Below, piece by piece: positions 31,527 to 40,642 of a stretch of 64,000 bases of DNA. Made by a program: the position numbers and the translations under genes. Under the pieces are notes generated by a model. It had not been told where the DNA came from. It did no database searches and worked only from the letters and a program-made list of their open reading frames with translations. Within the stretch, counting starts at the first letter, position 1, and every line of letters starts with the position of its first letter. This DNA comes from Sphingomonas adhaesiva (GTDB lineage: Bacteria; Pseudomonadota; Alphaproteobacteria; Sphingomonadales; Sphingomonadaceae): positions 2,230,001 to 2,294,000 of the forward strand of contig NZ_JAQIJT010000002.1 of the NCBI RefSeq assembly GCF_036946125.1, given 5' to 3'.

Positions 31527-32768
31527 TCAGGTGACCGCGGCACGCTCGCGATATTCGGGGCGGTCCCACGCCCGGGTGACGCAGATGTCGCGGATCACCT
31601 CCACCGCGTCGAGCATGTCGACATGGCGCAGGTACAGGGGCGTCAGCCCGAAGCGCAGGATGTCGGGCGCGCGGAAGTCGCCGATCAACCCGCGCGCCTT
31701 CGCCGCCTGCATGATCTCGTACCCGTGCGCATGGGCGTAGGAGACGTGGCTGCCGCGCGAGCGCGCGTCGCGCGGGCTGACCAGGGTGAAGCCCATGCCG
31801 GCACAGCGCGCGTCCATCGCCTGCACGAACAGCTCGCCCAGCGCCACGGACTTTGCGCGGACCTCGCCCATGTCGGCCTGCGCCATCAGGTCGACGCCGC
31901 ACTCCAGCGCCGCCAGTCCGAGCACCGGCGGCGTGCCGCACAGGAACCGCTCGATCCCCGCGGCGGGGCGGTAGTCGTCTTCGAAGGCGAACGGGGCGGC
32001 ATGGCCGAACCAGCCCGACAGCACCGGCACGGCCGCGCCCTGATGCCGCGCGGCGACATAGACGAACGCGGGGGCGCCGGGGCCGCCGTTCAGGAACTTG
32101 TACCCGCAGCCGACCGCGAAATCGGCGCCCGCGCCGTTCAGGTCGACCGGCACCGCGCCCGCGCTGTGGCTCAGGTCCCAGACGGTCAGCACGCCGCGTT
32201 CGTGCGCGCGCCGCGTCACCGCAGCCATGTCGCGCATCCGCCCGGACTTGTAATGGACCTGCGTCAGCAGCAGCACCGCCACGTCGTCGCCCAGCCGGTC
32301 GAGCACCGCATCGGCATCCACCGCCTCGACGCGGATGCGCCCGCCGCTGAACGCCGCGATCCCCTGCATCATATACAGATCGGTGGGGAAATTGCCGCGC
32401 TCCGACAGGATCACCGACCGCCCGGGGCGCAGCGACAAGGCGGCGGTCAGCGCCTTGAACAGATTGACCGAGGTGGAGTCCGCGACGATCACCTCCCCCG
32501 GCGTCGCTCCCAGCAGGCGCGCGATCTTGTCGCCGATCCGCCGCGGTGCGCCGACCCAGTCGGCATCGACCCAGGACGTGATGAGCCCCTCGCCCCATTC
32601 CCGCGTCACCGTGTCCGCGATGCGCGCGGCGGTCGCCCGCGGCAGCGCGCCCAGGGAGTTGCCGTCGAGGTACAGCAACCCCTCGCGCAGCGCGAAGGCG
32701 TCGCGGAAGCGGCGTAGCGGATCGGCGGCATCCAGCGCCGCCGCGGCGTCACGGGTCGGGACGGTCAT
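31527..32768 (-). CDS. kynU: Kynureninase
   Basis: 413-aa PLP enzyme that hydrolyses kynurenine to anthranilate and alanine in tryptophan breakdown. Family motifs: YLDGNSLGALPR, DSTSVNLFKAL, VWDLSHSAGAVPVDL, the Schiff-base lysine in GCGYKFLNGGPGAP, and SYAHAHGYEIMQA. ATG 32768 overlaps the purU stop by 1 bp. It is the last gene of TPR-purU-kynU on the minus strand. Tryptophan dioxygenase and formamidase are not in the window. Confidence 0.93.
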   Translation of the reverse strand: MTVPTRDAAAALDAADPLRRFRDAFALREGLLYLDGNSLGALPRATAARIADTVTREWGEGLITSWVDADWVGAPRRIGDKIARLLGATPGEVIVADSTSVNLFKALTAALSLRPGRSVILSERGNFPTDLYMMQGIAAFSGGRIRVEAVDADAVLDRLGDDVAVLLLTQVHYKSGRMRDMAAVTRRAHERGVLTVWDLSHSAGAVPVDLNGAGADFAVGCGYKFLNGGPGAPAFVYVAARHQGAAVPVLSGWFGHAAPFAFEDDYRPAAGIERFLCGTPPVLGLAALECGVDLMAQADMGEVRAKSVALGELFVQAMDARCAGMGFTLVSPRDARSRGSHVSYAHAHGYEIMQAAKARGLIGDFRAPDILRFGLTPLYLRHVDMLDAVEVIRDICVTRAWDRPEYRERAAVT

Positions 32769-33625
32769 CAGTCGGTGAAGACGACGGTCTTGTCGCCGTT
32801 GAGCAGCACGCGATCGGCGAGATGGTGGCGCACCGCGCGCGCCAGCACGCGGCGCTCGATGTCGCGGCCCTTGCGCACCAGCGTGTCGGGGGAGTCCGCA
32901 TGGGTCACGTGCTCGACGTCCTGCGCGATGATCGGGCCTTCGTCGAGGTCCGCGGTGACGTAATGCGCGGTCGCGCCGATCATCTTCACCCCGCGGGCGT
33001 GCGCCTGATGATAGGGTTTCGCGCCCTTGAAGCCCGGCAGGAAGCTGTGGTGGATGTTGATGCACCGGCCCGTCAGGAACGCGGCGAGATCGTCCGACAG
33101 GATCTGCATATAGCGGGCCAGCACGACCAGCTCCGCGCCCGTGTCGTCCACCACCTGCTTGATCCGCCCCTCCTGCGCGGCCCTGGTCGCGGGCGTGACC
33201 GGCAGGTGGTGGAACGGCACCCCGCCCAGGTCGAGCCCCGCGAACGCCTCCACCGCGTGATTGGAGACGATGCCGACCACGTCCATCGCCAGTTCGCCGA
33301 TACGCCAGCGATAGAGCAGGTCGGCCAGGCAATGATCGAACCTCGACACCAGGATCAGCACCTTGCGCCGCCGGTCGGCCCGCCGCACCGCCCATATCAT
33401 GCGATGCCGGTGCGCCAGCGCGCCGAACCGCTCGGTCAGCGCGGTCGACCGCGCCTCCTCCAGCGTGAAGACGACGCGCATGAAGAATTGGCCGGTATCG
33501 GGATCCTCGAACTGCGCGGCTTCGCGGATGTTGCCGCCGCCCTCGAACAGCAGCCCGGTCACGCGCGCGACGATGCCGGGCTGATCGGGGCAGGACAACG
33601 TCAGGATATGCGGCGCGTCGGTCAT
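32768..33625 (-). CDS. purU: Formyltetrahydrofolate deformylase
   Basis: 285-aa enzyme that hydrolyses 10-formyl-THF to THF and formate. N-terminal ACT domain (SCPDQPGIVARVTGLLFEGG, residues about 10-29) and a C-terminal formyltransferase-type domain with RYMQILSDDL, NIHHSFLPGFKGAKPYHQA and DLDEGPIIAQDVEHV, which hold the expected Asn, His and Asp. Coupled by 1-bp overlap to kynU and 5 bp downstream of the TPR gene. The pairing with kynureninase may reflect shared one-carbon or formate handling, since formate leaves during kynurenine formation. Confidence 0.92.
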   Translation of the reverse strand: MTDAPHILTLSCPDQPGIVARVTGLLFEGGGNIREAAQFEDPDTGQFFMRVVFTLEEARSTALTERFGALAHRHRMIWAVRRADRRRKVLILVSRFDHCLADLLYRWRIGELAMDVVGIVSNHAVEAFAGLDLGGVPFHHLPVTPATRAAQEGRIKQVVDDTGAELVVLARYMQILSDDLAAFLTGRCINIHHSFLPGFKGAKPYHQAHARGVKMIGATAHYVTADLDEGPIIAQDVEHVTHADSPDTLVRKGRDIERRVLARAVRHHLADRVLLNGDKTVVFTD

Positions 33626-33630
33626 GCGGC

Positions 33631-35193
33631 CTATTTGCCGAGTTGCCGCAGCAAGGCCAGCGTTTCGGGGTCCTTCGCACGATAGGCGAGCGCGCGCTGC
33701 GCCTGCACGCGCGCGCCCTCGCGGTCGCCCGCCGCCAGCAGCGCCGCGGCCACGTCGCGGCGGACCGGATAATACCAGCCCGGGGGATCGGTCAGCAGCG
33801 AGAATTCCTCGCCCTCCTGCACGTCGGCCGCCTGCTGGAAGGCGATGGCGGCGTCGCGCGGGCGGCGGTCGAGCATCGCGGCGCGTCCGGCCAGGACGCC
33901 GCGCGCGATGAAGGTCAGCTGCAACGCCTGCCGCGAGCCGTCGTCGTCGCTCAGCGCACCGGCGGGTGCGACGATCGCCGCGGCCTCGCGCCGGACGCCG
34001 TCGGCGTCGCCGCGGCGGGCGCTGGCCTCGCCGCGGGCATAGTGCCACGCGTTGGTCAGCACCGGCAATCGGGGCTGCGGCAGCGCCAGCACCTCGCCCG
34101 GATCGGCGAAGCGCGCCATCGCGAAATAGCCGCTGGCGGCGATCACCTGGCTGAAGGGAGCGGCCGCGTCGCGAGTCTGCGAGCGCAGCACCAGCGGGCG
34201 GCCGAGCGCCAGCGCGGTCGTCGCATCGCCCGCCTCCAGCGCGCCGCCCAGCCCGTAGGTGACGTTGTGGACGTGATAGGGCAGCCCCCATACGCCGTCG
34301 GGCGGCGGCAGCCCCAGTTCGCGGGCATTGTCGAGGCCGATCTGCACCGCGCGCACGTTCGCGTCGGCCGCATCCTGATAGCGGCCGACCCAATAATAGG
34401 TGTGGCTGGGCATGTGGACCAGGTGGCTGGCGCGCGGCGCCAGCGCGGCGAGGCGATCGGCGTAGCGCTCCGCCAGCGCGGGCGTCCCCGCCACCTCGGT
34501 GGCGTGGATGTAGAAGTGGATGGCGGGGGTGTCGTCGGGATGGCGCTTCAGCACCCCCTCCAGCAGCGGCATCGCCAGCTCGGCGTTCAGCCTCCAGTCG
34601 CCGGGCGTCTTCGCCTCGGTCATCAGCCAGGCGTCGGCGGCGATCACCGCGATCTCGTCATCGGCCGGATAGCGCGCGGCGAGCGTCGTCATCGCCTTGG
34701 CGAAGGCGAGGTCGCCCGGCTTCCCGCCGCCGCCGTCGGCGTAGCGCAGCTGGAGCGCGCGGATCAGCGCGCGCTCGCGGTCGGTGCCGCGGTCCTTCGC
34801 GAGCGCGGCGGCCCGGTCGGCCATGGCGGCGAGCGGGGCCAGTTCCTCGGGCGTCTTGCCGAAGTTGATCGTCGGGCCGGATGCCCAGGCCTGTCCCCAC
34901 AGGCACATGGCGCAGGCCGGGTCCTGCCGCACCGCCTCCGCCATGGCGGCGATCGCGGCCTTGTGCGCGAAGGCGTGCGCCAGCTGCATGCCGTTGTCGA
35001 AATACGCCTGCGCGCCCGGCACCCTGGTCGAGATCAGGAAGCCGCCGTTGCCGTAGCCCGCCATGATCCGCGGCGTCTTCGGCGCGGTCGTGTCGGCATG
35101 GTTCATGCCGTCGTGCATCGCCTCCTGCGCGGCGGCGGGCCCAGTGGCGGACGCAGCGGCGGCGAGCAGCAGCGACAGGATCGGACGGCGCAT
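33631..35193 (-). CDS. Exported TPR-like protein
   Basis: 520-aa protein with a Sec signal (RPILSLLLAAAASATGPAAAQ, residues 3-23) and helical repeats resembling tetratricopeptide units along most of its length. Conserved-looking segments include GLWGQAW-type MCLWGQAWASGPTINFG (about 95-111), HFYIHATEVAG, HLVHMPSHTYYWVGRYQDA and GEASARRGDAD. Sphingomonads carry several such secreted TPR proteins without known function. It is the first gene of the minus-strand set with purU and kynU. There is an unremarkable 172-bp gap before TetR. Confidence 0.75.
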   Translation of the reverse strand: MRRPILSLLLAAAASATGPAAAQEAMHDGMNHADTTAPKTPRIMAGYGNGGFLISTRVPGAQAYFDNGMQLAHAFAHKAAIAAMAEAVRQDPACAMCLWGQAWASGPTINFGKTPEELAPLAAMADRAAALAKDRGTDRERALIRALQLRYADGGGGKPGDLAFAKAMTTLAARYPADDEIAVIAADAWLMTEAKTPGDWRLNAELAMPLLEGVLKRHPDDTPAIHFYIHATEVAGTPALAERYADRLAALAPRASHLVHMPSHTYYWVGRYQDAADANVRAVQIGLDNARELGLPPPDGVWGLPYHVHNVTYGLGGALEAGDATTALALGRPLVLRSQTRDAAAPFSQVIAASGYFAMARFADPGEVLALPQPRLPVLTNAWHYARGEASARRGDADGVRREAAAIVAPAGALSDDDGSRQALQLTFIARGVLAGRAAMLDRRPRDAAIAFQQAADVQEGEEFSLLTDPPGWYYPVRRDVAAALLAAGDREGARVQAQRALAYRAKDPETLALLRQLGK

Positions 35194-35365
35194 CGGACTT
35201 CCCCCATTTTCCCCGTCGATAGCATGTCCGCGCGGCGGATGTTGGCAATGTTGGCACGCAGCGGTGCCGCAGCGACGCCGCGACGACGAAAAACCGCGCG
35301 AAAGCGTCGCGATCCGGCCGCACGGGGCAGGCGCACGGTGCCCGATGTTGGCGCCGACGCAGGCG

Positions 35366-35935
35366 TTACAGTTGCAGGAAGTCGACCATCAGCTCGGCCG
35401 CGCGCGCGGGCGGCGGGGTGAGCCCCGATTCGATCCAGGCGAGCAGGAACCCGCTGACCGCGCCGGCGATGACGCCGACCGCCAGCCCGGCCGAGCCCGC
35501 CCTGTCCGCCTGCGCCAGATAGGGGGCCATCGTCGGCAACCGCGCGATCTGATCCTTGAACAGCGTCACCGCGTTGGTGCCCGCCGACCCGTTCAGCAGC
35601 GCATGGTACAGGCGCGGCTGCGTCGCGATCAGCTCCAGCGCGTAGCGCGACACCGCCAGATGCGCCTCGCGCAGGGGAATGTCACTGGCGACGAGCCGCG
35701 CCGCCCATTCGCGCTGCCGGTCGAGATCCTCGCGCAGCCGATCGACCAGCAGCGCGTCGACGCCGGCATAATGACGATAGAAGGTCGGTCGCCCGACGCC
35801 CGCCTCCTGCGCCAGCAGGCTGACCCCGATGTCGGCATAGTCCATCCGGTTCACGAGTCGCCCCAGCGCCTCGTGCAGCGCACAGCGCGTCTTGCGCTGG
35901 CGCTCGTCCATCCTCCCCACGGCCCCCGTCGTCAT
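35366..35935 (-). CDS. TetR-family transcriptional regulator
   Basis: 189-aa regulator: helix-turn-helix at about residues 25-55 (DIGVSLLAQEAGVGRPTFYR then HYAGVDALL) and an all-helical ligand domain. Start chosen at ATG 35935; an in-frame upstream start at 35977 would overlap the putative operator. It is divergent from the TonB receptor-P450 pair with 119 bp between the starts, so it probably represses them in the absence of the transported compound. Confidence 0.87.
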   Translation of the reverse strand: MTTGAVGRMDERQRKTRCALHEALGRLVNRMDYADIGVSLLAQEAGVGRPTFYRHYAGVDALLVDRLREDLDRQREWAARLVASDIPLREAHLAVSRYALELIATQPRLYHALLNGSAGTNAVTLFKDQIARLPTMAPYLAQADRAGSAGLAVGVIAGAVSGFLLAWIESGLTPPPARAAELMVDFLQL

Positions 35936-35984
35936 TGCCGCCAGCCTACATCGTGATGCCGCGCACGCAACGGCCATCCGATAA

Positions 35985-35998
35985 GATACACTTGTTTC
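35985..35998. promoter_or_regulatory. Imperfect dyad, candidate TetR operator
   Basis: GATACA-CT-TGTTTC, five of six arm positions symmetric, in the divergent region between tetR and the TonB receptor gene. Spacing and AT-rich arms fit a TetR-family half-site pair; flanking sequence is also locally AT-rich, as expected for a promoter. Confidence 0.4.
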
Positions 35999-36054
35999 AT
36001 ATTCGCATCCGGTTTACGCACCGCGTGAAATGGTCCGGCGAGGCCAGAGGAGCG

Positions 36055-38496
36055 ATGGGAGAGATGACGATGGCGTTCATGACGTGGCGTTTGCTGGCGA
36101 CTGCCGCCCCGGTGATGCTGGCCCCCGTGGCCCTGGCACAGCCGGCACTGGCGCAGACCCCGGCGGCGGCCGAGACCACGCAGAGCACCACCGCCGCCGC
36201 CGCCTCCACCGCCGCCGCCGCCGATCAGCGTTCGTCGGGCGGGCTGGAGGACATCGTCGTCACCGCGCAGCGGCGTAACGAGAACATCCAGGACGTGCCG
36301 ATCGCGATCACCGCGGCGGATGCGGACGCGCTGGCGACCGCGCGGGTGGAGAACGTCTCCAACATCCAGGCGATCAGCCCCAGCATCAGCTTCCGCGTGA
36401 CGAACATCTCCACCTCGTCCGCGAACGTCATCATCCGCGGGCTGGGCACGACCGGCAACAGTCGCAGCTTCGAGGGCTCGGTCGGCGTCTTCATCGACGG
36501 CGTCTATCGCAGCCGCGCGGCGTCGGCGCTTCAGAACTTCCTCGACATCGACAACCTCCAGGTCCTGCGCGGACCGCAGGGGACGCTGTTCGGCAAGAAC
36601 ACCACCGCGGGCGCGCTGCTGCTGACCTCCACCAAGCCGGCGATCGACCGGACCGAGGGGCTGGTCGACCTGAGCTATGCCAATTACGACACCGTGCTGG
36701 CGCGCGCCGCCGTATCGGTGCCGCTGGGCGAGAATGCGGCGTTCCGCATCGCCGGGCTGGCGGGCAAGCGCGACGGCTTCTACACCGACCCCACCACCGG
36801 CCGGCCGCTGAACAACGATTCCAGCCAGGCGCTGAAGGCGCAGCTGCTGTTCGAGCCGGGCGCGAACCTGTCGATCCGGCTGATCGGCGACTATTCGTTC
36901 AGCGAGGGCAATTGCTGCTACGCCACCAGCGATTTCATCAACGGCCCGACGCAGCCGCTGGTCGATGCGCTGACACTCGCCAACGGCCGCCGCGTGCCGT
37001 CGCGCCGGCTGGAGGATTTCCAGGCCTCGCTCAACACCAACGGCGGCCAGCGGATCGAGGATTGGGGCGGCACCGCGCTGGTCACGCTGGGCGTGGGCAA
37101 TGGCGAAATCCGGTCGGTGACCGCGCTGCGCCGCTTCAACATGAAGCAGACCGACGCCGATGCGGACTTCTCCGGCGCCAGCATCCTGAGCCTGGACGAA
37201 GGGTTCAAGAGCAAATTCTTCTCGCAGGAGCTGACCTATAACGGCAAGGTCGAGGCGCTGAACGCCGACTTCGTGCTGGGCGGCTTCTTCTCCGACGAGA
37301 GGCTGTCGATGTCGCGCGACCTGTTCTGGGGCACGCAGGCGCAGGCCTATTGGAGCACGCTGCTGGGCGCGGCTGGCCTGCCGGCCGGAACGGTCTCCGC
37401 GGTTCCGGGGCGCGTCGCCAACGAGATCATGGGCGGCCGGTCGAAATCCTATGCCGGGTTCGCGCACTTCGACGCGAAGCTGGGCGATCGCTTCAACGTG
37501 ATCGCGGGCATCCGCTATTCGGTCGAGGAGAAGCAGGGCGCCTTCCGCTACGGCTTCTACGACCCGCGGCCCAATGCGGTGTTCCGCGTCCTGGGCGTAT
37601 CGCCCGGCCCCAGCTACGACCGCTCCACCACCGACAAGGCGTTCAGCGGCACGCTCGGCCTGCAATATCGCCCCGTCGACGACGTGATGCTGTACGCGAC
37701 GTACAACCGCGGCTTCAAGGCCGGCGGCGTCAACATCGACGCCAACGGCGGCGGCACCCTGCTCAACAACCCGACCGAGTTCGCCGCGCTGCCCGCGGCG
37801 CTGCAGGGGCTCGTCCTGGCGCTCAACCCCGGCCAGACGGTGACCGCGCCGCTGAGCCCGGTGTACAAGCCGGAGACGGTCAATGCGTACGAGATCGGCG
37901 GCAAGTTCGAATATCTCGACCGCCGCGCGCGCACCAACGTGTCGTTCTTCTATTACGACATCTCCGACGTGCAGGTGGCGCAGTTCGTCGGGCTTCGCTT
38001 CACCGTGCTCAACGCGCGGTCCGCGACCGATTACGGCGTCGAGATCGAGAATCTGTTCCAGCTGACGCCGGCGCTGACGCTGGGGCTGGACGGCACGTGG
38101 CTGCCGCACGCCCAATACGGCGTCGATCCCGCTATCGACGCGGTGCTGTCGGGGTCGCGCTTCCGCTTCGCGCCGAAGTTCCAGGGCAATGCGACGCTGA
38201 ACCTGGACCAGCCGATCACCGACGAGGTCAACCTGACCGCGCGCGTCCAGTATCAGTACAGCGGGCGCCAGCTCATCAGCACCGCCTCGCGCGCGGAGCG
38301 CGGCGACGTCCACGTCATCAACGCCAATCTGGGGCTGAAGCTGGCCTCGGGGCTGAGCGTCGAGGCGTTCGGGCAGAATCTGACCAACGAAATCTACCCC
38401 ACGCAGTCGTTCAACACCCCGCTCCAGACCGGGGACGAGAACGCCTATCTGGCGCCGCCGCGCACCTATGGCATCCGCCTGCGCGCCACCTTCTGA
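36055..38496 (+). CDS. TonB-dependent outer-membrane receptor
   Basis: 813-aa outer-membrane active transporter driven by TonB. Signal peptide at about residues 6-34, a low-complexity Ala/Thr segment, then the TonB box/plug start LEDIVVTAQRRNENIQDVPI (about 62-81), plug motifs FIDGVYRSRAASALQNFLD and GPQGTLFGKNTTAGALL, and a 22-strand barrel ending in the aromatic RTYGIRLRATF. ATG 36055 has GAGGAG upstream. It is followed after 39 bp by a cytochrome P450, so the two likely handle one hydrophobic compound (terpenoid, steroid or aromatic); which one is unknown. Confidence 0.94.
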   Translation: MGEMTMAFMTWRLLATAAPVMLAPVALAQPALAQTPAAAETTQSTTAAAASTAAAADQRSSGGLEDIVVTAQRRNENIQDVPIAITAADADALATARVENVSNIQAISPSISFRVTNISTSSANVIIRGLGTTGNSRSFEGSVGVFIDGVYRSRAASALQNFLDIDNLQVLRGPQGTLFGKNTTAGALLLTSTKPAIDRTEGLVDLSYANYDTVLARAAVSVPLGENAAFRIAGLAGKRDGFYTDPTTGRPLNNDSSQALKAQLLFEPGANLSIRLIGDYSFSEGNCCYATSDFINGPTQPLVDALTLANGRRVPSRRLEDFQASLNTNGGQRIEDWGGTALVTLGVGNGEIRSVTALRRFNMKQTDADADFSGASILSLDEGFKSKFFSQELTYNGKVEALNADFVLGGFFSDERLSMSRDLFWGTQAQAYWSTLLGAAGLPAGTVSAVPGRVANEIMGGRSKSYAGFAHFDAKLGDRFNVIAGIRYSVEEKQGAFRYGFYDPRPNAVFRVLGVSPGPSYDRSTTDKAFSGTLGLQYRPVDDVMLYATYNRGFKAGGVNIDANGGGTLLNNPTEFAALPAALQGLVLALNPGQTVTAPLSPVYKPETVNAYEIGGKFEYLDRRARTNVSFFYYDISDVQVAQFVGLRFTVLNARSATDYGVEIENLFQLTPALTLGLDGTWLPHAQYGVDPAIDAVLSGSRFRFAPKFQGNATLNLDQPITDEVNLTARVQYQYSGRQLISTASRAERGDVHVINANLGLKLASGLSVEAFGQNLTNEIYPTQSFNTPLQTGDENAYLAPPRTYGIRLRATF

Positions 38497-38535
38497 CGGA
38501 TCGCTCGACGGATCGCTTAACGGGGGAGACACGTG

Positions 38536-39786
38536 ATGGACGCCTTCGACGTCAACCAGATCGCCGACCCGACGCTGTACGGCGATCAGGCACGGTTGCA
38601 GGCGTTCTTCACGTGGCTGCGCGACCGGCATCCGGTCGCGCGCGCCACGCCGGAGGGGATCCGCCCCTTCTGGGTACTGACCCGCCATGCGCATATCCGC
38701 GAGGTGGAGCGGCGCGCCGACATCTTCGCCGCGGGGCCGCGCAACACGCTGATGTCGATCGAGATGGAGGAGGCCAACCGGCACTTCTTCGGCTTCGAGG
38801 CGGGGGTCGAATCGCTGGTGGCGATCGACGGTGCGCGCCACCAGGAATTGCGGACGATGACGCAGGATTATTTCCTGCCGAAGAACCTGCGGCGGCTGGA
38901 GGCGATGGTCGAGGGGCTGGCCGACGATTTCGTCGCGCGGCTGCGCACCTTCCCCGGCGGGGCGTGCGACATCGCGGCGGACGTCGTGTTCTGGTATCCC
39001 CTGCGCGTGGCGATGACGATCCTGGGCATCGATGCGCAGGACGAGGCGCGGATGCTGAAGCTGACGCACGAGATCTTCGGCGCCAGCGATCCCGCCGTGC
39101 GCCGTCCGGGCATGACGCTGGTCGAGCATCTGACCACCGTGGTGCAGGAATATGCCGCCTTCTTCGACCGGGTGAACGACGAGAAGCTGGCGAACCCGAA
39201 GGACGATGTCGGCACGCTGATCGCGCGCGGGCTGCCGGGCGAAAAGGCGCTGACCCCGCGCGAGCGGCTGGGCTATTACGTCATCGTGGCGACCGCGGGA
39301 CACGACACGACAGCGGCATCAATCGTCGGCGGGATCAAGGCGCTGGCAGACGATCCCGCGCTGCTGGAGCGGCTGCGGAGCGAGCCCGCGCTGGTGAAGT
39401 CGTTCGCCAACGAGGCGATCCGCTATACCGCGCCGGTCAAGCACTTCTTCCGCACTGCGCTCGCCGATTACGACATCGACGGGGTGACGATCCGCGCGGG
39501 CGACCATGTCATGCTGAACTACGGCGCGGCGACGCGCGACGAGGCGGTGTTCCCCGACGCGCAGGCCTTCGTCCCCGATCGCTCGCCCAACAACCACCTC
39601 GCCTTCGGCTACGGGCCGCACCAGTGCCTGGGGCAGTTCATCGCCAAGCTGGAGATCGAGGCGTTCTTCCGCGCCTTCGCGCGCGACGTGTCCGCGGTCC
39701 GGCCGGACGGACCGGCGCTCTATACCGAGTCCGCGTTCGTCAGCGGCATCCGCGCGCTGCCGGTGCGGCTGGAGATGGCGGCCTAG
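38536..39786 (+). CDS. Cytochrome P450
   Basis: 416-aa soluble bacterial P450. Heme Cys364 in LAFGYGPHQCLGQF, I-helix oxygen motif ATAGHDTTAAS, and EAIRYTAP for the ExxR helix. The helix C-D region (WYPLRVAMTILGI, then MLKLTHEIFG) recalls the terpene-hydroxylating CYP108 group, from memory. ATG 38536 chosen; GTG 38533 directly before it is an alternative, with GGGGGAG upstream of both. It follows the TonB receptor in what looks like one operon under TetR control. No ferredoxin or reductase gene is adjacent. Confidence 0.92.
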   Translation: MDAFDVNQIADPTLYGDQARLQAFFTWLRDRHPVARATPEGIRPFWVLTRHAHIREVERRADIFAAGPRNTLMSIEMEEANRHFFGFEAGVESLVAIDGARHQELRTMTQDYFLPKNLRRLEAMVEGLADDFVARLRTFPGGACDIAADVVFWYPLRVAMTILGIDAQDEARMLKLTHEIFGASDPAVRRPGMTLVEHLTTVVQEYAAFFDRVNDEKLANPKDDVGTLIARGLPGEKALTPRERLGYYVIVATAGHDTTAASIVGGIKALADDPALLERLRSEPALVKSFANEAIRYTAPVKHFFRTALADYDIDGVTIRAGDHVMLNYGAATRDEAVFPDAQAFVPDRSPNNHLAFGYGPHQCLGQFIAKLEIEAFFRAFARDVSAVRPDGPALYTESAFVSGIRALPVRLEMAA

Positions 39787-39850
39787 CGTCAGGGGATACA
39801 GCAAGGGTTCAGCGCCGTTCCCGCATCCCGCGCGGCGAAAGGCGACGACC

Positions 39851-40642
39851 ATGAACGACGATCACCGCGCTGCCCCCGCCCCCGCCGCCCGCCCGGCGGC
39901 GGCGCAGGAGATGGCCGCGATCTTCGGCGAGGGGCCGCGGATCGCGACGCCGCGGGCGACCGCGCCGCCGCCGCCGCCGGCCCGGCCGGGGAGGCGCGCC
40001 GGGATGGCGGCGCTGTTCGTCGGCGCGCTGGGCGTGGCGGTCGCGGGGGGCGTGATGCTGGGGCGGGATGCGGTCGGACCCGCGGCGACCAGCCCGCCTG
40101 CGCCGACGCGCGCCGCGCGCAGCGCCCCGCTCAGCGCCCCGCTCAGGGCCGCGCCGCCGCGTGCCGCCGCGCTCGCCCCCACCGCGGTCGCGCCGGTGTC
40201 GCTGCCGCCGGTGGCCGCGCCGGACGTTCCGGACGACACGCGCGGCGAGACGCCCGCGCCCGCCGTGGTGGTGCCACGCGCCGCGCCGCCGGCCTTCGCG
40301 GCGGCGGTGCCGGTGCCCGAGGCCGCCCCCGCGCCCGCACCGGCACCCGCCACCTATGCGCCGCCGGTGCGCGCGGCGCGGATGCGGTGCTTCGGCGAGG
40401 TGGATTGCCTCAACGTCCGGGTCTACGAAACCGATGGCGAGGTGGCGCGCGCCTATCGGGCGGCGACCCGCGCCGGCGTGCCGCCGCGCATGCTGCGCGA
40501 GTATCGCGACGAATGGCTGCGCGCGCGCGACCTGGCCGAGCGCCGCCCGCGCGAGGCGCTGCGCCTCTACGGCATGATCGCGGCCGACCTGTTCGACCTG
40601 GCGGAGGATGCCGCGGCGGACGAGCGGATGCCGCCGGCGTGA
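39851..40642 (+). CDS. Pro/Ala-rich single-pass membrane protein
   Basis: 263-aa protein: cytoplasmic head about 1-50, one membrane helix at about 52-72 (MAALFVGALGVAVAGGVML), a long Pro/Ala linker to about 175, then a folded C-terminal segment MRCFGEVDCLNVRVYETDGE through REALRLYGMIAADLFDLAED. The two Cys in CFGEVDC could bind metal or pair. I do not recognise the family. Its stop overlaps the GTG of the phosphatase gene (GTGA), so the two are coupled. Confidence 0.65.
   Translation: MNDDHRAAPAPAARPAAAQEMAAIFGEGPRIATPRATAPPPPPARPGRRAGMAALFVGALGVAVAGGVMLGRDAVGPAATSPPAPTRAARSAPLSAPLRAAPPRAAALAPTAVAPVSLPPVAAPDVPDDTRGETPAPAVVVPRAAPPAFAAAVPVPEAAPAPAPAPATYAPPVRAARMRCFGEVDCLNVRVYETDGEVARAYRAATRAGVPPRMLREYRDEWLRARDLAERRPREALRLYGMIAADLFDLAEDAAADERMPPA

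Noticed and set aside
35932..39303. Open frame of over 1,100 codons on the minus strand opposite the TonB receptor and P450 genes
   Set aside because: It is Arg/His/Asp-rich with no recognisable domain, and the opposite strand has full receptor and P450 motifs. It is a shadow frame caused by high GC.
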